Positions 24,081-30,513 of a stretch of 37,279 bases of DNA are shown in pieces. Made by a program: the position numbers and the translations under genes. The notes under the pieces are model-generated. The model was not told where the DNA came from and did not search any database. It was given only the letters and a program-made list of their open reading frames with translations. Position 1 is the stretch's first letter; each line of letters starts with the position of its first letter. Source of the stretch: an uncultured Anaerolineales bacterium (lineage in GTDB: Bacteria; Chloroflexota; Anaerolineae; Anaerolineales; Villigracilaceae); contig CALFXA010000175.1 of assembly GCA_937928015.1 (NCBI GenBank), forward strand, positions 1-37,279. The letters run 5' to 3'.

Positions 24081-25841
24081 TTACAACTTCTCCAACTCGT
24101 CGACCTGTTCCTTGATGACGTCGAAGCCGCCCTGCCAGAAGGCCGCCGAGCGGATGTCGATGCCTGCCTCGGCCAGAATTCTCGCAGGCGCTTCCGATCC
24201 GCCTGCCGCCAAAATCTTGCGATATTTCGGCTTGAAGGAGTCACCTTCCGCCTTGAACTGCTTGTAGAGCGAGAGCACCAGCAGCTTGCCAAAGGCGTAC
24301 GCGTAAACGTAGAACGGCGTGTGATAGAAGTGCGGGATGGCAACCCATTCCCATTTGAAGTCATCGCTCAGGTCGAGCGAATCGCCAAACTGCTCCTTGA
24401 GGTTCTCCAGGTACATGGCCGAGACCTCGTCCACGCTGGCGTTCTTCATGATCATGTCGTGCGCTTTGCGCTCGAACATGGCGAAGAAAGCCTGACGCCC
24501 GATGGTGGCATAGGAGTCGTCCACCTGGCGGAAGAGGATGTCGCGGCGCACGTCCTCGTCGGTCTCGACCGCCAGCATCTTGTCTACCAGCATCATCTCG
24601 CCGAAGGTGGAGGCGGTCTCCGCCAGCGGCAGGGACGAGTGGAAGGTGAAGGTGCTGTGATGCGAGGCCAGCATGGCGTGGATGGCATGCCCCAGCTCGT
24701 GGGCCAACGTGGCCACCTCACGCGCGCTGCCCTGATAGTTGACCAGCACATAGGGCGTGGTCTCGGGTAGCACTCCCCAACAGAACGCGCCGCCGCGTTT
24801 GCCTTTGCGAATCTCGCTGTCGAGGTGATTCTCGTCGAACACGCGCTGGGCCAACGCACCGAACTCGGGGCTGAAGGCGTTGAACGAGTCGAGCACCATG
24901 TCCGCGGCCTGCTCGTAGGAATATTGTTTGTCGGAACCCGCCACGGGGGCATAAATGTCGTAGCGTCGAATCTTCTTCACACCAAGCTGTTTGGCTTTCA
25001 GCTTGAAGAAACGCTGGAAGACGGGGGCGTTCTTTCGCGCCACATCCAACAGCGCGTCCACCGCCTCGTCGGGGATGTCGTTCATCAGGTTGCGAGCCGA
25101 GATGGGCGTCTTGAACTTGCGCAGGCTGACGTTCTCGTTATGCCAGTCGCGGACGCGAGTCTGGTACATCTGGCCGAGGATCGGGCCGTCGTTACCATAC
25201 ACGCGGTACAACTCCTGGTAAGCCTTGGCACGCTCCTTCGGGTCGGTGCTGTAATAACGGCTCATCAACTGGGCGCGGGTCAGTTCCTGGGTCTTGCCGT
25301 CCACCTTGAACTTGAAAGCATAGCGGTTGGTGATCGAGTCATACAGGGTGACCAGCGCGTTCGCGCCCGTCACATCCTTGATGTTGACCACCTTCTCCTC
25401 GGCTTCGCTCAACGTGTGCGGCTTGAAGTGACGCATCTCTTCGAGGAAATACCGATAATCGCCCGAGGCATCCATCAGGCGCTGGGCGTTGGCGTCGTCC
25501 ACTTCCTTCCACCACAGGCTAAAAAACAGCACACGGTTCTGGATGTCCGCTTCGAACTGCTGGACGCGACTCTGCAGGGACTGCGCGGTCTGGTCCTGGG
25601 TGTCGGCGGCAAAGGACAGGCCCGAAAAGGCGTCCAGGTTGTGGATGATGCGGGTGGTGTCCTCCAGTGCCTTGACCACGTGCAGGAACTCGTCGGCGGG
25701 GATTTCGGGGCGCAGTTTTCCGCGCACGCCCTCGAACGAGGTCACCTGCTCTTCGATCTGGTCGAAGGCCGATTCCAGTTCGGGCGAATCGAACCCAGGG
25801 TACAGGTCCTTCAGGCTCCAGCGTTGTAATTGATAGGCCAT
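24081..25841 (-). CDS. pepF: Oligoendopeptidase F, M3 family zinc metallopeptidase
   Basis: A 586-residue M3B oligopeptidase, near the family length (~600). The zinc site is HELGH (381-385), inside ATLAHELGHAIHAMLASHHS, with the third ligand Glu in the following ETASTFGEMM segment (residues ~408-414). The N-terminal half is the helical PepF domain. The C-terminal region shows the substrate-binding HFYHTPFYVYAYAFG. It has no signal peptide, so it degrades short peptides (about 7-17 residues) in the cytoplasm. GAGGAG precedes the ATG at 25841, and a TAAAAT lies ~40 nt upstream. It is transcribed away from the YjzC-like gene and stands alone. Confidence 0.95.
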   Translation of the reverse strand: MAYQLQRWSLKDLYPGFDSPELESAFDQIEEQVTSFEGVRGKLRPEIPADEFLHVVKALEDTTRIIHNLDAFSGLSFAADTQDQTAQSLQSRVQQFEADIQNRVLFFSLWWKEVDDANAQRLMDASGDYRYFLEEMRHFKPHTLSEAEEKVVNIKDVTGANALVTLYDSITNRYAFKFKVDGKTQELTRAQLMSRYYSTDPKERAKAYQELYRVYGNDGPILGQMYQTRVRDWHNENVSLRKFKTPISARNLMNDIPDEAVDALLDVARKNAPVFQRFFKLKAKQLGVKKIRRYDIYAPVAGSDKQYSYEQAADMVLDSFNAFSPEFGALAQRVFDENHLDSEIRKGKRGGAFCWGVLPETTPYVLVNYQGSAREVATLAHELGHAIHAMLASHHSTFTFHSSLPLAETASTFGEMMLVDKMLAVETDEDVRRDILFRQVDDSYATIGRQAFFAMFERKAHDMIMKNASVDEVSAMYLENLKEQFGDSLDLSDDFKWEWVAIPHFYHTPFYVYAYAFGKLLVLSLYKQFKAEGDSFKPKYRKILAAGGSEAPARILAEAGIDIRSAAFWQGGFDVIKEQVDELEKL

Positions 25842-25981
25842 GTTTTCTCCTCTTGAAGTAGGATGGGACTTAATTTTACTCTGCGGAGACGGGATTTCAG
25901 GAGATTCTGGAAGACTGTTTTTAAAGAAAAAGGCCGCCGAGGACGGCGGCCCGTGTAGAGCAAATTGGCAATTTGCTTTAC

Positions 25982-27040
25982 TTAGATGCTGGATCGGACG
26001 TGCATGATGTCGCCATCCTTGACGAGATACTCCTTGCCTTCAAGGCGGAACTTGCCCTTGGCCTTGGCCTCCGCCATCGACCCCAGGCCGACCAGGTCTT
26101 CGTAGGCCACCACCTCGGCCCGAACGAATCCACGCTGCAGGTCGGTGTGGATCTCGCCCGCCGATTCCTGGGCCGTGGCCCCGCGGCGTGTCGTCCACGC
26201 GCGGACCTCGTCCTCGCCGACGGTGAAGAAGGTCTGCAGGGTCAGCAGGTCGAAGGACAGGCGGATCATGCGGTTGAGGCTGAGTTCCTCGATGCCGTAT
26301 TCCTGCATGAACATGGCTGCATCGTCGGCAGGCAACTGGGACAGCTCCATCTCAAGTTTGCCCTGCAACGCAATGGACGGATGGTCGAGCTCCACGCTGG
26401 GGGCGGATTGCCCCTCGCTGAGGTTGAAGACGGTCAGCATCGGCTTGCGGGTCAGCAACCCGAAGGAGGCCAATTCGCGCGCTTCCTCGGCGTTGAACTG
26501 CATCGTACGCAGCGGCTTGTTCTCGGAAAGCGTCTGGTGCAGGCGCTCGAACAACTCGATCTGGCGGGCGTTGACGGCCTTGTCGGTGCCGCCTTTCTTG
26601 CGCTCCTCGGCCAGTTTTTCGAGCTTGCGCTCGACCGTGATCAGGTCGTTGAGCAGCAATTCCTCGCCCATCGACAGGGCGTCGCGGGCGGCGTCCACGG
26701 TGCCGCTGGGGTGCGGGACGTTGTCGTTGTCGAAGCCGCGCACCACGTGGATGAAGGCTTCCATCTGCGCGAGTTGGTTCAGCAATTGGCCCGAAATGCC
26801 GCTTTTGGCGGAACCCGCCTCCAGTCCGGCGATGTCGGCGTAGGTCACCTTGGCGTAGATGGTCTTCTTCGGCTTGTACATATCCGAGAGGATGGTGACG
26901 CGCGGGTCGGGGACGTCCACCACGGCGGTGTGGACTTCGAAGCGCCCCGCCGAGGCGGTGGTGGGGGCATTGCCGCGGGTGAGGGCGTTGAAAATGGTGG
27001 TTTTTCCAGATTGTGGTAGTCCTATGATTCCTAGTTTCAT
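25982..27040 (-). CDS. ychF: YchF/EngD-family (Obg-like) ATPase
   Basis: A 352-residue Obg-family P-loop protein. G1 is GLPQSGKTT (7-15), G2/G3 region FEVHTAVVDVPDPRV and ADIAGLEAG, G4 position reads TVFNLSEGQ, where YchF proteins replace NKxD and bind ATP rather than GTP. The C-terminal TGS-like domain is QTFFTVGEDEVRAWTTRRGATAQESAGEIHTDLQRGFVRAEV. The ATG at 27040 gives the standard MKLGIIGLP start; the frame continues upstream through the tRNA gene, which is not coding. YchF binds ribosomes and affects stress resistance and redox homeostasis. AAGG lies before the ATG. Confidence 0.94.
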   Translation of the reverse strand: MKLGIIGLPQSGKTTIFNALTRGNAPTTASAGRFEVHTAVVDVPDPRVTILSDMYKPKKTIYAKVTYADIAGLEAGSAKSGISGQLLNQLAQMEAFIHVVRGFDNDNVPHPSGTVDAARDALSMGEELLLNDLITVERKLEKLAEERKKGGTDKAVNARQIELFERLHQTLSENKPLRTMQFNAEEARELASFGLLTRKPMLTVFNLSEGQSAPSVELDHPSIALQGKLEMELSQLPADDAAMFMQEYGIEELSLNRMIRLSFDLLTLQTFFTVGEDEVRAWTTRRGATAQESAGEIHTDLQRGFVRAEVVAYEDLVGLGSMAEAKAKGKFRLEGKEYLVKDGDIMHVRSSI

Positions 27041-27041
27041 C

Positions 27042-27070
27042 TTGACCTTGTCATGGGAAGTAGTTATACT
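27042..27070 (+). promoter_or_regulatory. Promoter of tRNA-Leu
   Basis: TTGACC at 27042-27047 and TATACT at 27065-27070, spacer exactly 17 nt. Transcription would begin near 27077, 7 nt before the mature tRNA. The promoter overlaps the ychF start on the other strand. Confidence 0.75.
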
Positions 27071-27083
27071 AGCGCTCGCACTA

Positions 27084-27165
27084 GCCGAAGTGGCGGAATA
27101 GGCAGACGCGCACGACTCAAAATCGTGTACCTTCGGGTATGAGGGTTCGATTCCCTCCTTCGGCA
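27084..27165 (+). tRNA. tRNA-Leu (anticodon CAA)
   Basis: An 82-nt class II tRNA. The acceptor stem is GCCGAAG (27084-27090) with CTTCGGC (27158-27164) and discriminator A at 27165. The anticodon stem CACGA/TCGTG holds loop CTCAAAA with CAA at 27118-27120, reading UUG codons. The long variable arm TACC-TTCG-GGTA (27128-27139) has a UUCG tetraloop, and the T arm is GAGGG-TTCGATT-CCCTC. The 3' CCA is not encoded. Confidence 0.97.
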
Positions 27166-27175
27166 CACGGGAACC

Positions 27176-27258
27176 TACCCGAAAGGGTATTATACCCAGC
27201 GCGGTCAAAAATTGTGTCTTTTTTGAAAAACGAAAACACAATTTTTGACCGTGGGTAT
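27176..27258 (+). repeat. Nested hairpins downstream of tRNA-Leu
   Basis: TACCC-GAAA-GGGTA (27176-27189) is a small hairpin with a GNRA loop. Next, CGGTCAAAAATTGTGT (27202-27217) pairs perfectly over 16 bp with ACACAATTTTTGACCG (27236-27251), 18-nt loop, and flanking ATACCC/GGGTAT extends it (27192-27197 and 27253-27258). GGGTATTATACCC (27185-27197) offers a third, competing pairing. It could be a miniature element or a tRNA 3'-trailer structure. No coding is seen here. Confidence 0.55.
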
Positions 27259-27268
27259 TTAATAACCG

Positions 27269-27300
27269 AACGCCCTCCTGGTTCAGGAGGGCGTTTTGTT
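27269..27300 (+). terminator. Intrinsic terminator of the tRNA-Leu transcript
   Basis: AACGCCCTCCT (27269-27279) with AGGAGGGCGTT (27285-27295) over a 5-nt loop, followed by TTGTTTT. Confidence 0.9.
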
Positions 27301-27342
27301 TTATGAGGGATTGCCCTGCTTCTCAGCCTACCGCTTGTTCAG

Positions 27343-27348
27343 TATAAT
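27343..27348 (+). promoter_or_regulatory. Candidate -10 box of the small peptide/glgC unit
   Basis: Consensus TATAAT 52 nt upstream of the GTG at 27401. The -35 region is weak. Confidence 0.5.
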
Positions 27349-27400
27349 AGTAGAAAAGCAGTTTCATTCTTGGAATCCGACTTTAGCCTGGAGGCGCACC

Positions 27401-27508
27401 GTGAAACTGTCCCTGCTTTTCGTGCTTATAGACCTGATGGTCTTGCTGGCGTATCCGATTGTGTACTTGATCTACCAGGTTCGCAAGCTGTTCCAAGCCA
27501 AGCGATAG
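27401..27508 (+). CDS. 35-residue single-helix membrane peptide upstream of glgC
   Basis: A very short gene with a GTG start at 27401 and GGAGG at 27390-27394, ending TAG at 27506-27508. The product, (f)MKLSLLFVLIDLMVLLAYPI..., is one hydrophobic helix (residues ~3-25) with a basic tail (VRKLFQAKR), so it should insert with its C-terminus in the cytoplasm. It lies between a TATAAT box and glgC, 45 nt upstream of the glgC ATG, and is likely co-transcribed with it. No family is recognised. The strong ribosome site, codon pattern and operon position support a real gene; a leader-peptide role in glgC control is an alternative. Confidence 0.6.
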   Translation: MKLSLLFVLIDLMVLLAYPIVYLIYQVRKLFQAKR

Positions 27509-27553
27509 TTCGTCATCGCGGCCCGTTCGATCATCCTATCCTGGGAGGCTTCC

Positions 27554-28822
27554 ATGCCGACACTGAACGATATCCTGGCCGTCATTTTGGGAGGGGGACG
27601 CGGCGCACGCCTGTATCCCCTCACCCAGCAACGCTCCAAACCTGCGGTGCCCATCGCGGGCAAGTACCGCCTGATCGACATTCCCATCAGCAACTGTATC
27701 AACTCTCAGATCTATCGCATCGCCGTGCTGACCCAGTTCAACTCGGTATCGCTGCACCGCCACATCTCGCGCAGCTACCAGTTCGACGCCTTCCACACGG
27801 GCTGGGTACAGATCTGGGCCGCCGAGCAGACTCTCGACCGCTCGGACTGGTACCAGGGCACGGCGGATGCCGTCCGCAAGCAGTTGTTCGAGATCCAGGC
27901 CACGGGCGCGAAGCACGTGCTGATCCTGGCGGGCGACCACCTGTATCGCATGGATTATGCCTCCATGGCTCAATATCATTGGGAGAAAGACGCCGATATC
28001 ACCGTGGCGGTCCAGCCCGTGTCGCTTGAGGAGGCTCATCGCTTGGGCATCCTCAAGCGCGAATCGGACGGACGCATCTCCTCGTTCGTGGAAAAGCCCA
28101 AGGACCCCGAGATTCAAAAGCGTTTCGTCAGCCGCGACGACCCTGAACGTCCGCTGCTCGGCTCGATGGGCATCTACATGTTCAACACCCAGGTGCTGAT
28201 CGACCTGCTGACCAACTATCCCAGACACGACGATTTCGGCGGCGACATCATCCCGCAGGCCATCGGCTCGCACAAGGTCTTCGGCTTCGACTTCGACGGC
28301 TTCTGGCAGGACATCGGGACCATCCGCTCGTTCTTCGAGACCAACCTGCTGCTGGCCTCGGCCAACTCGCCCTTCAACTTCTACGATCCGAAACTGCCCA
28401 TTTACACCCGCGCGCTCTTCCTGCCTGGTTCCACCGTGGAGGGCAGCCAGTTGAAGGATGTGTTGATTGCCGAAGGCTGCCGCATCCAGAAGGCCGAGAT
28501 CACGCATTCGATCATCGGCACCCGCGGCCAGGTCGGGGCGGGGACGGTCATCAAGGACAGCATCATCATGGGGTCCGACTACTACGACAGCGAGGCGCGC
28601 CAGCGCAGCATCCCAATCGGCGTCGGTGAGAACTGTTTCATCGAATGCGCCATCCTGGACAAAAACGCGCGCATCGGAAACGACGTGGTCATTCGCCCCT
28701 TCCCGCGCGATAAGGACATCGACCACGATAACTGGTACGTGCGCGACGGCATCGTGGTCATTCCCAAGGATGCCGAAATTCCCGCAGGCACGCGCATCGA
28801 ACCTGACAATTCGGGTACATAA
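27554..28822 (+). CDS. glgC: Glucose-1-phosphate adenylyltransferase (ADP-glucose pyrophosphorylase)
   Basis: A 422-residue GlgC, the normal length. It makes ADP-glucose from ATP and glucose-1-phosphate, the first step of glycogen synthesis. Marks: nucleotide loop GGGRGARLYPLT (13-24), SKPAVPIAGKYRLIDIPISN, YQGTADAVRKQ, GDHLYRMDY, SFVEKPKDP (glucose-1-phosphate site), FGGDIIPQAI, and the C-terminal left-handed beta-helix with hexapeptide-type repeats from ~residue 300. GGGAGG precedes the ATG at 27554. The allosteric effector cannot be told from sequence. No other glycogen gene is in the window. Confidence 0.96.
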   Translation: MPTLNDILAVILGGGRGARLYPLTQQRSKPAVPIAGKYRLIDIPISNCINSQIYRIAVLTQFNSVSLHRHISRSYQFDAFHTGWVQIWAAEQTLDRSDWYQGTADAVRKQLFEIQATGAKHVLILAGDHLYRMDYASMAQYHWEKDADITVAVQPVSLEEAHRLGILKRESDGRISSFVEKPKDPEIQKRFVSRDDPERPLLGSMGIYMFNTQVLIDLLTNYPRHDDFGGDIIPQAIGSHKVFGFDFDGFWQDIGTIRSFFETNLLLASANSPFNFYDPKLPIYTRALFLPGSTVEGSQLKDVLIAEGCRIQKAEITHSIIGTRGQVGAGTVIKDSIIMGSDYYDSEARQRSIPIGVGENCFIECAILDKNARIGNDVVIRPFPRDKDIDHDNWYVRDGIVVIPKDAEIPAGTRIEPDNSGT

Positions 28823-28839
28823 GTCACATTGCCCAATCC

Positions 28840-28913
28840 CCTCTCCAGGCGTACACTTTGCGCGCCTAGAGGAGAAAGTTCCAGACCGTCACGGAGGTGG
28901 TCCGTGGCGGTCT
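28840..28913 (+). promoter_or_regulatory. Two strong hairpins between glgC and terC (leader or attenuator)
   Basis: Hairpin 1: CCTCT (28840-28844) and AGGCG (28847-28851) pair with CGCCT and AGAGG at 28863-28872, a 10-bp stem with a 2-nt bulge. Hairpin 2: AGACCG-T-CACGGA (28883-28895) pairs with TCCGTG-G-CGGTCT (28901-28913), 12 bp with a matched 1-1 mismatch, followed by ATCATTTTT. The second could be the glgC terminator or part of a terC regulatory leader. A GCAAGAC word follows at 28928, as in yybP-ykoY elements, but the partner GGGGAGTA is absent. Confidence 0.5.
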
Positions 28914-28947
28914 ATCATTTTTCAGGGCAAGACGCATGGAGAACTGA

Positions 28948-29820
28948 ATGAGTGAAATCTGGCCGATCTTCGTGATCATCCTGCAATTGATCTTCCTGGA
29001 AGGCATCCTTTCCATCGACAACGCGGCCGTGATCGGCGCGCTGGTGGCCCCCCTGCCCTCCGACCAGCGTGTCCCCTGGCCCAAGGCGATTCAAAAATTC
29101 GGGGAATGGCTCCACCCGCTTCTGGGAAACCAACGCATGGCCGCCCTGCGCGTGGGTCTGCTGGGCGCATACCTGGGCCGCGGCCTGATGCTGTTGATGA
29201 CGAGTTTCCTCATCCACAACTCATGGGTTAAGCTGATTGGCGCGATCTACCTCATTCACCTGGCCTTCGACAACCTGCAGGACAAATCGGGCGGCGGTGG
29301 CGAGGATGACGATGAGATCAAGCCGATCAAGGTCCAGTCCTTCTGGGCCACCGTGCTGACGGTGGAGACCATGGACCTGATCTTCAGCATCGACAACGTG
29401 GTGGCGGCGGTCTCGCTCTCCGACAAGATCTGGGTGGTGATGCTGGGTGTGGCCATTGGTATCCTGACCATGCGTTACGCAGCGGGCATCTTCAGCTACG
29501 CGGTGGAGCGCGAACCGATCCTGCAACAGGCGGCTTACATCCTGGTGCTGAACATCGGCGTGGAAATGGTCCTCGACCAGGTCTGGCACGTCGAGATCTC
29601 GGACATGCTGCGCTTCGGCATCTCCATCGCCACGATCGTATTGTCACTGGCTTATGCCCACAGCCCGTTCCTGCAAAAATTCCGCTTCGCGTTGATCTGG
29701 CTGGCCAGGGGCTTCGGCATCGTCAACGAATTTGTGGACTGGGCGCTGGCCCCGTTCCGTGGCATACTGAGCTTGGTGGCAGGTCTCTTCAAGGGCAAGT
29801 CCGAGCCGACCCCTGCCTAG
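28948..29820 (+). CDS. TerC-family integral membrane protein, probable metal (Mn2+) exporter
   Basis: A 290-residue TerC (PF03741) protein with about seven helices. Each half carries the family's acidic membrane motif: LSIDNA with Asp24/Asn25 and FSIDNVV with Asp149/Asn150, the likely metal site. A Gly/Asp/Glu-rich cytoplasmic loop (residues ~113-124) joins the halves. Several TerC proteins (Alx, YkoY, MeeF/MeeY) are Mn2+ exporters, often under yybP-ykoY riboswitch control; here such a riboswitch stands 0.5 kb downstream, before the P-type ATPase. GGAGAA precedes the ATG at 28948. The GNAT gene begins 18 nt after its stop. Confidence 0.9.
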   Translation: MSEIWPIFVIILQLIFLEGILSIDNAAVIGALVAPLPSDQRVPWPKAIQKFGEWLHPLLGNQRMAALRVGLLGAYLGRGLMLLMTSFLIHNSWVKLIGAIYLIHLAFDNLQDKSGGGGEDDDEIKPIKVQSFWATVLTVETMDLIFSIDNVVAAVSLSDKIWVVMLGVAIGILTMRYAAGIFSYAVEREPILQQAAYILVLNIGVEMVLDQVWHVEISDMLRFGISIATIVLSLAYAHSPFLQKFRFALIWLARGFGIVNEFVDWALAPFRGILSLVAGLFKGKSEPTPA

Positions 29821-29838
29821 TAGGAAAGCGAGCAAAAG

Positions 29839-30276
29839 ATGATTACCATCAAAAGCCCCGTCACACGCGACGATTTCAAGGCATACTACGCCCTGCGCTA
29901 CAAGGTCCTGCGGGAACCTTGGGGACATCCCAAGGGCACCGAGAAGGACGACTACGAACCCATCAGCGAGCATTTCATGGCGGTCAACGAGAAAGGCGAG
30001 GTGGTGGGCGTAGTCAAGTTGTACGAGAAGAGCGAAGGGGTGGGACACGTCTCGCACCTGGCGGTCTCGCCCGATCACCAGCACAAAGGCATCGGCAAAT
30101 TGCTGGTGCAGACCGTGGAGACGCGCGCGCGCGCGCGCGGTTTCCATTCGGTGGGGACCATGGCGCGCGTCACCGCCACCGCATTCTTCGAGAAGCACGG
30201 CTATCGTGTGACAGGCATGCCGTCCGTGCACTTGGGCACCACGCATCTGGTCTGGATGGAAAAGGAACTGAACTGA
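29839..30276 (+). CDS. GNAT-family N-acetyltransferase
   Basis: A 145-residue GNAT domain covering the whole protein. Acetyl-CoA binding motif A is VSHLAVSPDHQHKGIGKLLV (residues ~71-90, with the HxGIG loop), followed by helix VETRARARG and the C-terminal ATAFFEKHGYRVTG. The substrate (amine, antibiotic, peptide N-terminus) is unknown. It follows terC by 18 nt, so the two are co-transcribed. A tract of nine CG dinucleotides at 30122-30139 encodes the RARAR stretch; slippage there would shift the frame. No Shine-Dalgarno stronger than AGGA, ~14 nt ahead, is seen. Confidence 0.88.
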   Translation: MITIKSPVTRDDFKAYYALRYKVLREPWGHPKGTEKDDYEPISEHFMAVNEKGEVVGVVKLYEKSEGVGHVSHLAVSPDHQHKGIGKLLVQTVETRARARGFHSVGTMARVTATAFFEKHGYRVTGMPSVHLGTTHLVWMEKELN

Positions 30277-30306
30277 CCTCCGTACAAAACTGTCTGGCCG
30301 CGTGAC

Positions 30307-30336
30307 TTGACAGTGTTTTTTGTCCTGGAGTACACT
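30307..30336 (+). promoter_or_regulatory. Sigma-70-type promoter of the riboswitch/P-type ATPase unit
   Basis: Perfect TTGACA at 30307-30312 and TACACT at 30331-30336, 18-nt spacer. Transcription would begin at about 30343, exactly where the riboswitch aptamer starts. Confidence 0.8.
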
Positions 30337-30342
30337 AAAAAC

Positions 30343-30474
30343 GGATGGGGAGTAGCCGCCTGTCCCCACAGGATGGATCGTCGTCATATCATTGGCTGAA
30401 AGGCCATCGGCGATCCATACGCACGCCCCTGGCGAAGCGTTGGCAAGACCACCACGGGTGTGGTGGTCTTTTTT
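30343..30474 (+). promoter_or_regulatory. yybP-ykoY manganese riboswitch with terminator expression platform
   Basis: The two hallmark loops of the yybP-ykoY class are present: GGGGAGTAGCC at 30347-30357 and TTGGCAAGACC at 30440-30450. Between them are hairpins CCTGT-CCCC-ACAGG (30359-30372), an 8-bp stem ATGGATCG/CGATCCAT (30373-30380 and 30411-30418) with inner TGGC/GCCA, and ACGC/GCGT (30423-30440). The 3' side of P1 (GACCACC) is also the left arm of a perfect terminator AAGACCACCAC-GGGT-GTGGTGGTCTT (30445-30470) with a T-run. Ligand-stabilised P1 would prevent the terminator, so Mn2+ should switch the ATPase on. Confidence 0.88.
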
Positions 30475-30513
30475 ATTGGCACCACGGCCCTCATCATCTT
30501 CAAGGAGAGTTGC

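Noticed and set aside
27041..27241. N-terminal extension of YchF
   Set aside because: It would be encoded by the complement of the tRNA-Leu gene and its trailer hairpin; MKLGIIGLP is the family start.
27536..28726. A 396-codon open frame antisense to glgC
   Set aside because: Shadow of glgC; composition is typical of reverse-frame translation of a GC-rich gene.
28921..28947. GCAAGAC word before terC as a second yybP-ykoY riboswitch
   Set aside because: The partner GGGGAGTA loop and the expected P1 pairing are absent, so the class cannot be claimed; the hairpins are reported only as an unassigned leader.
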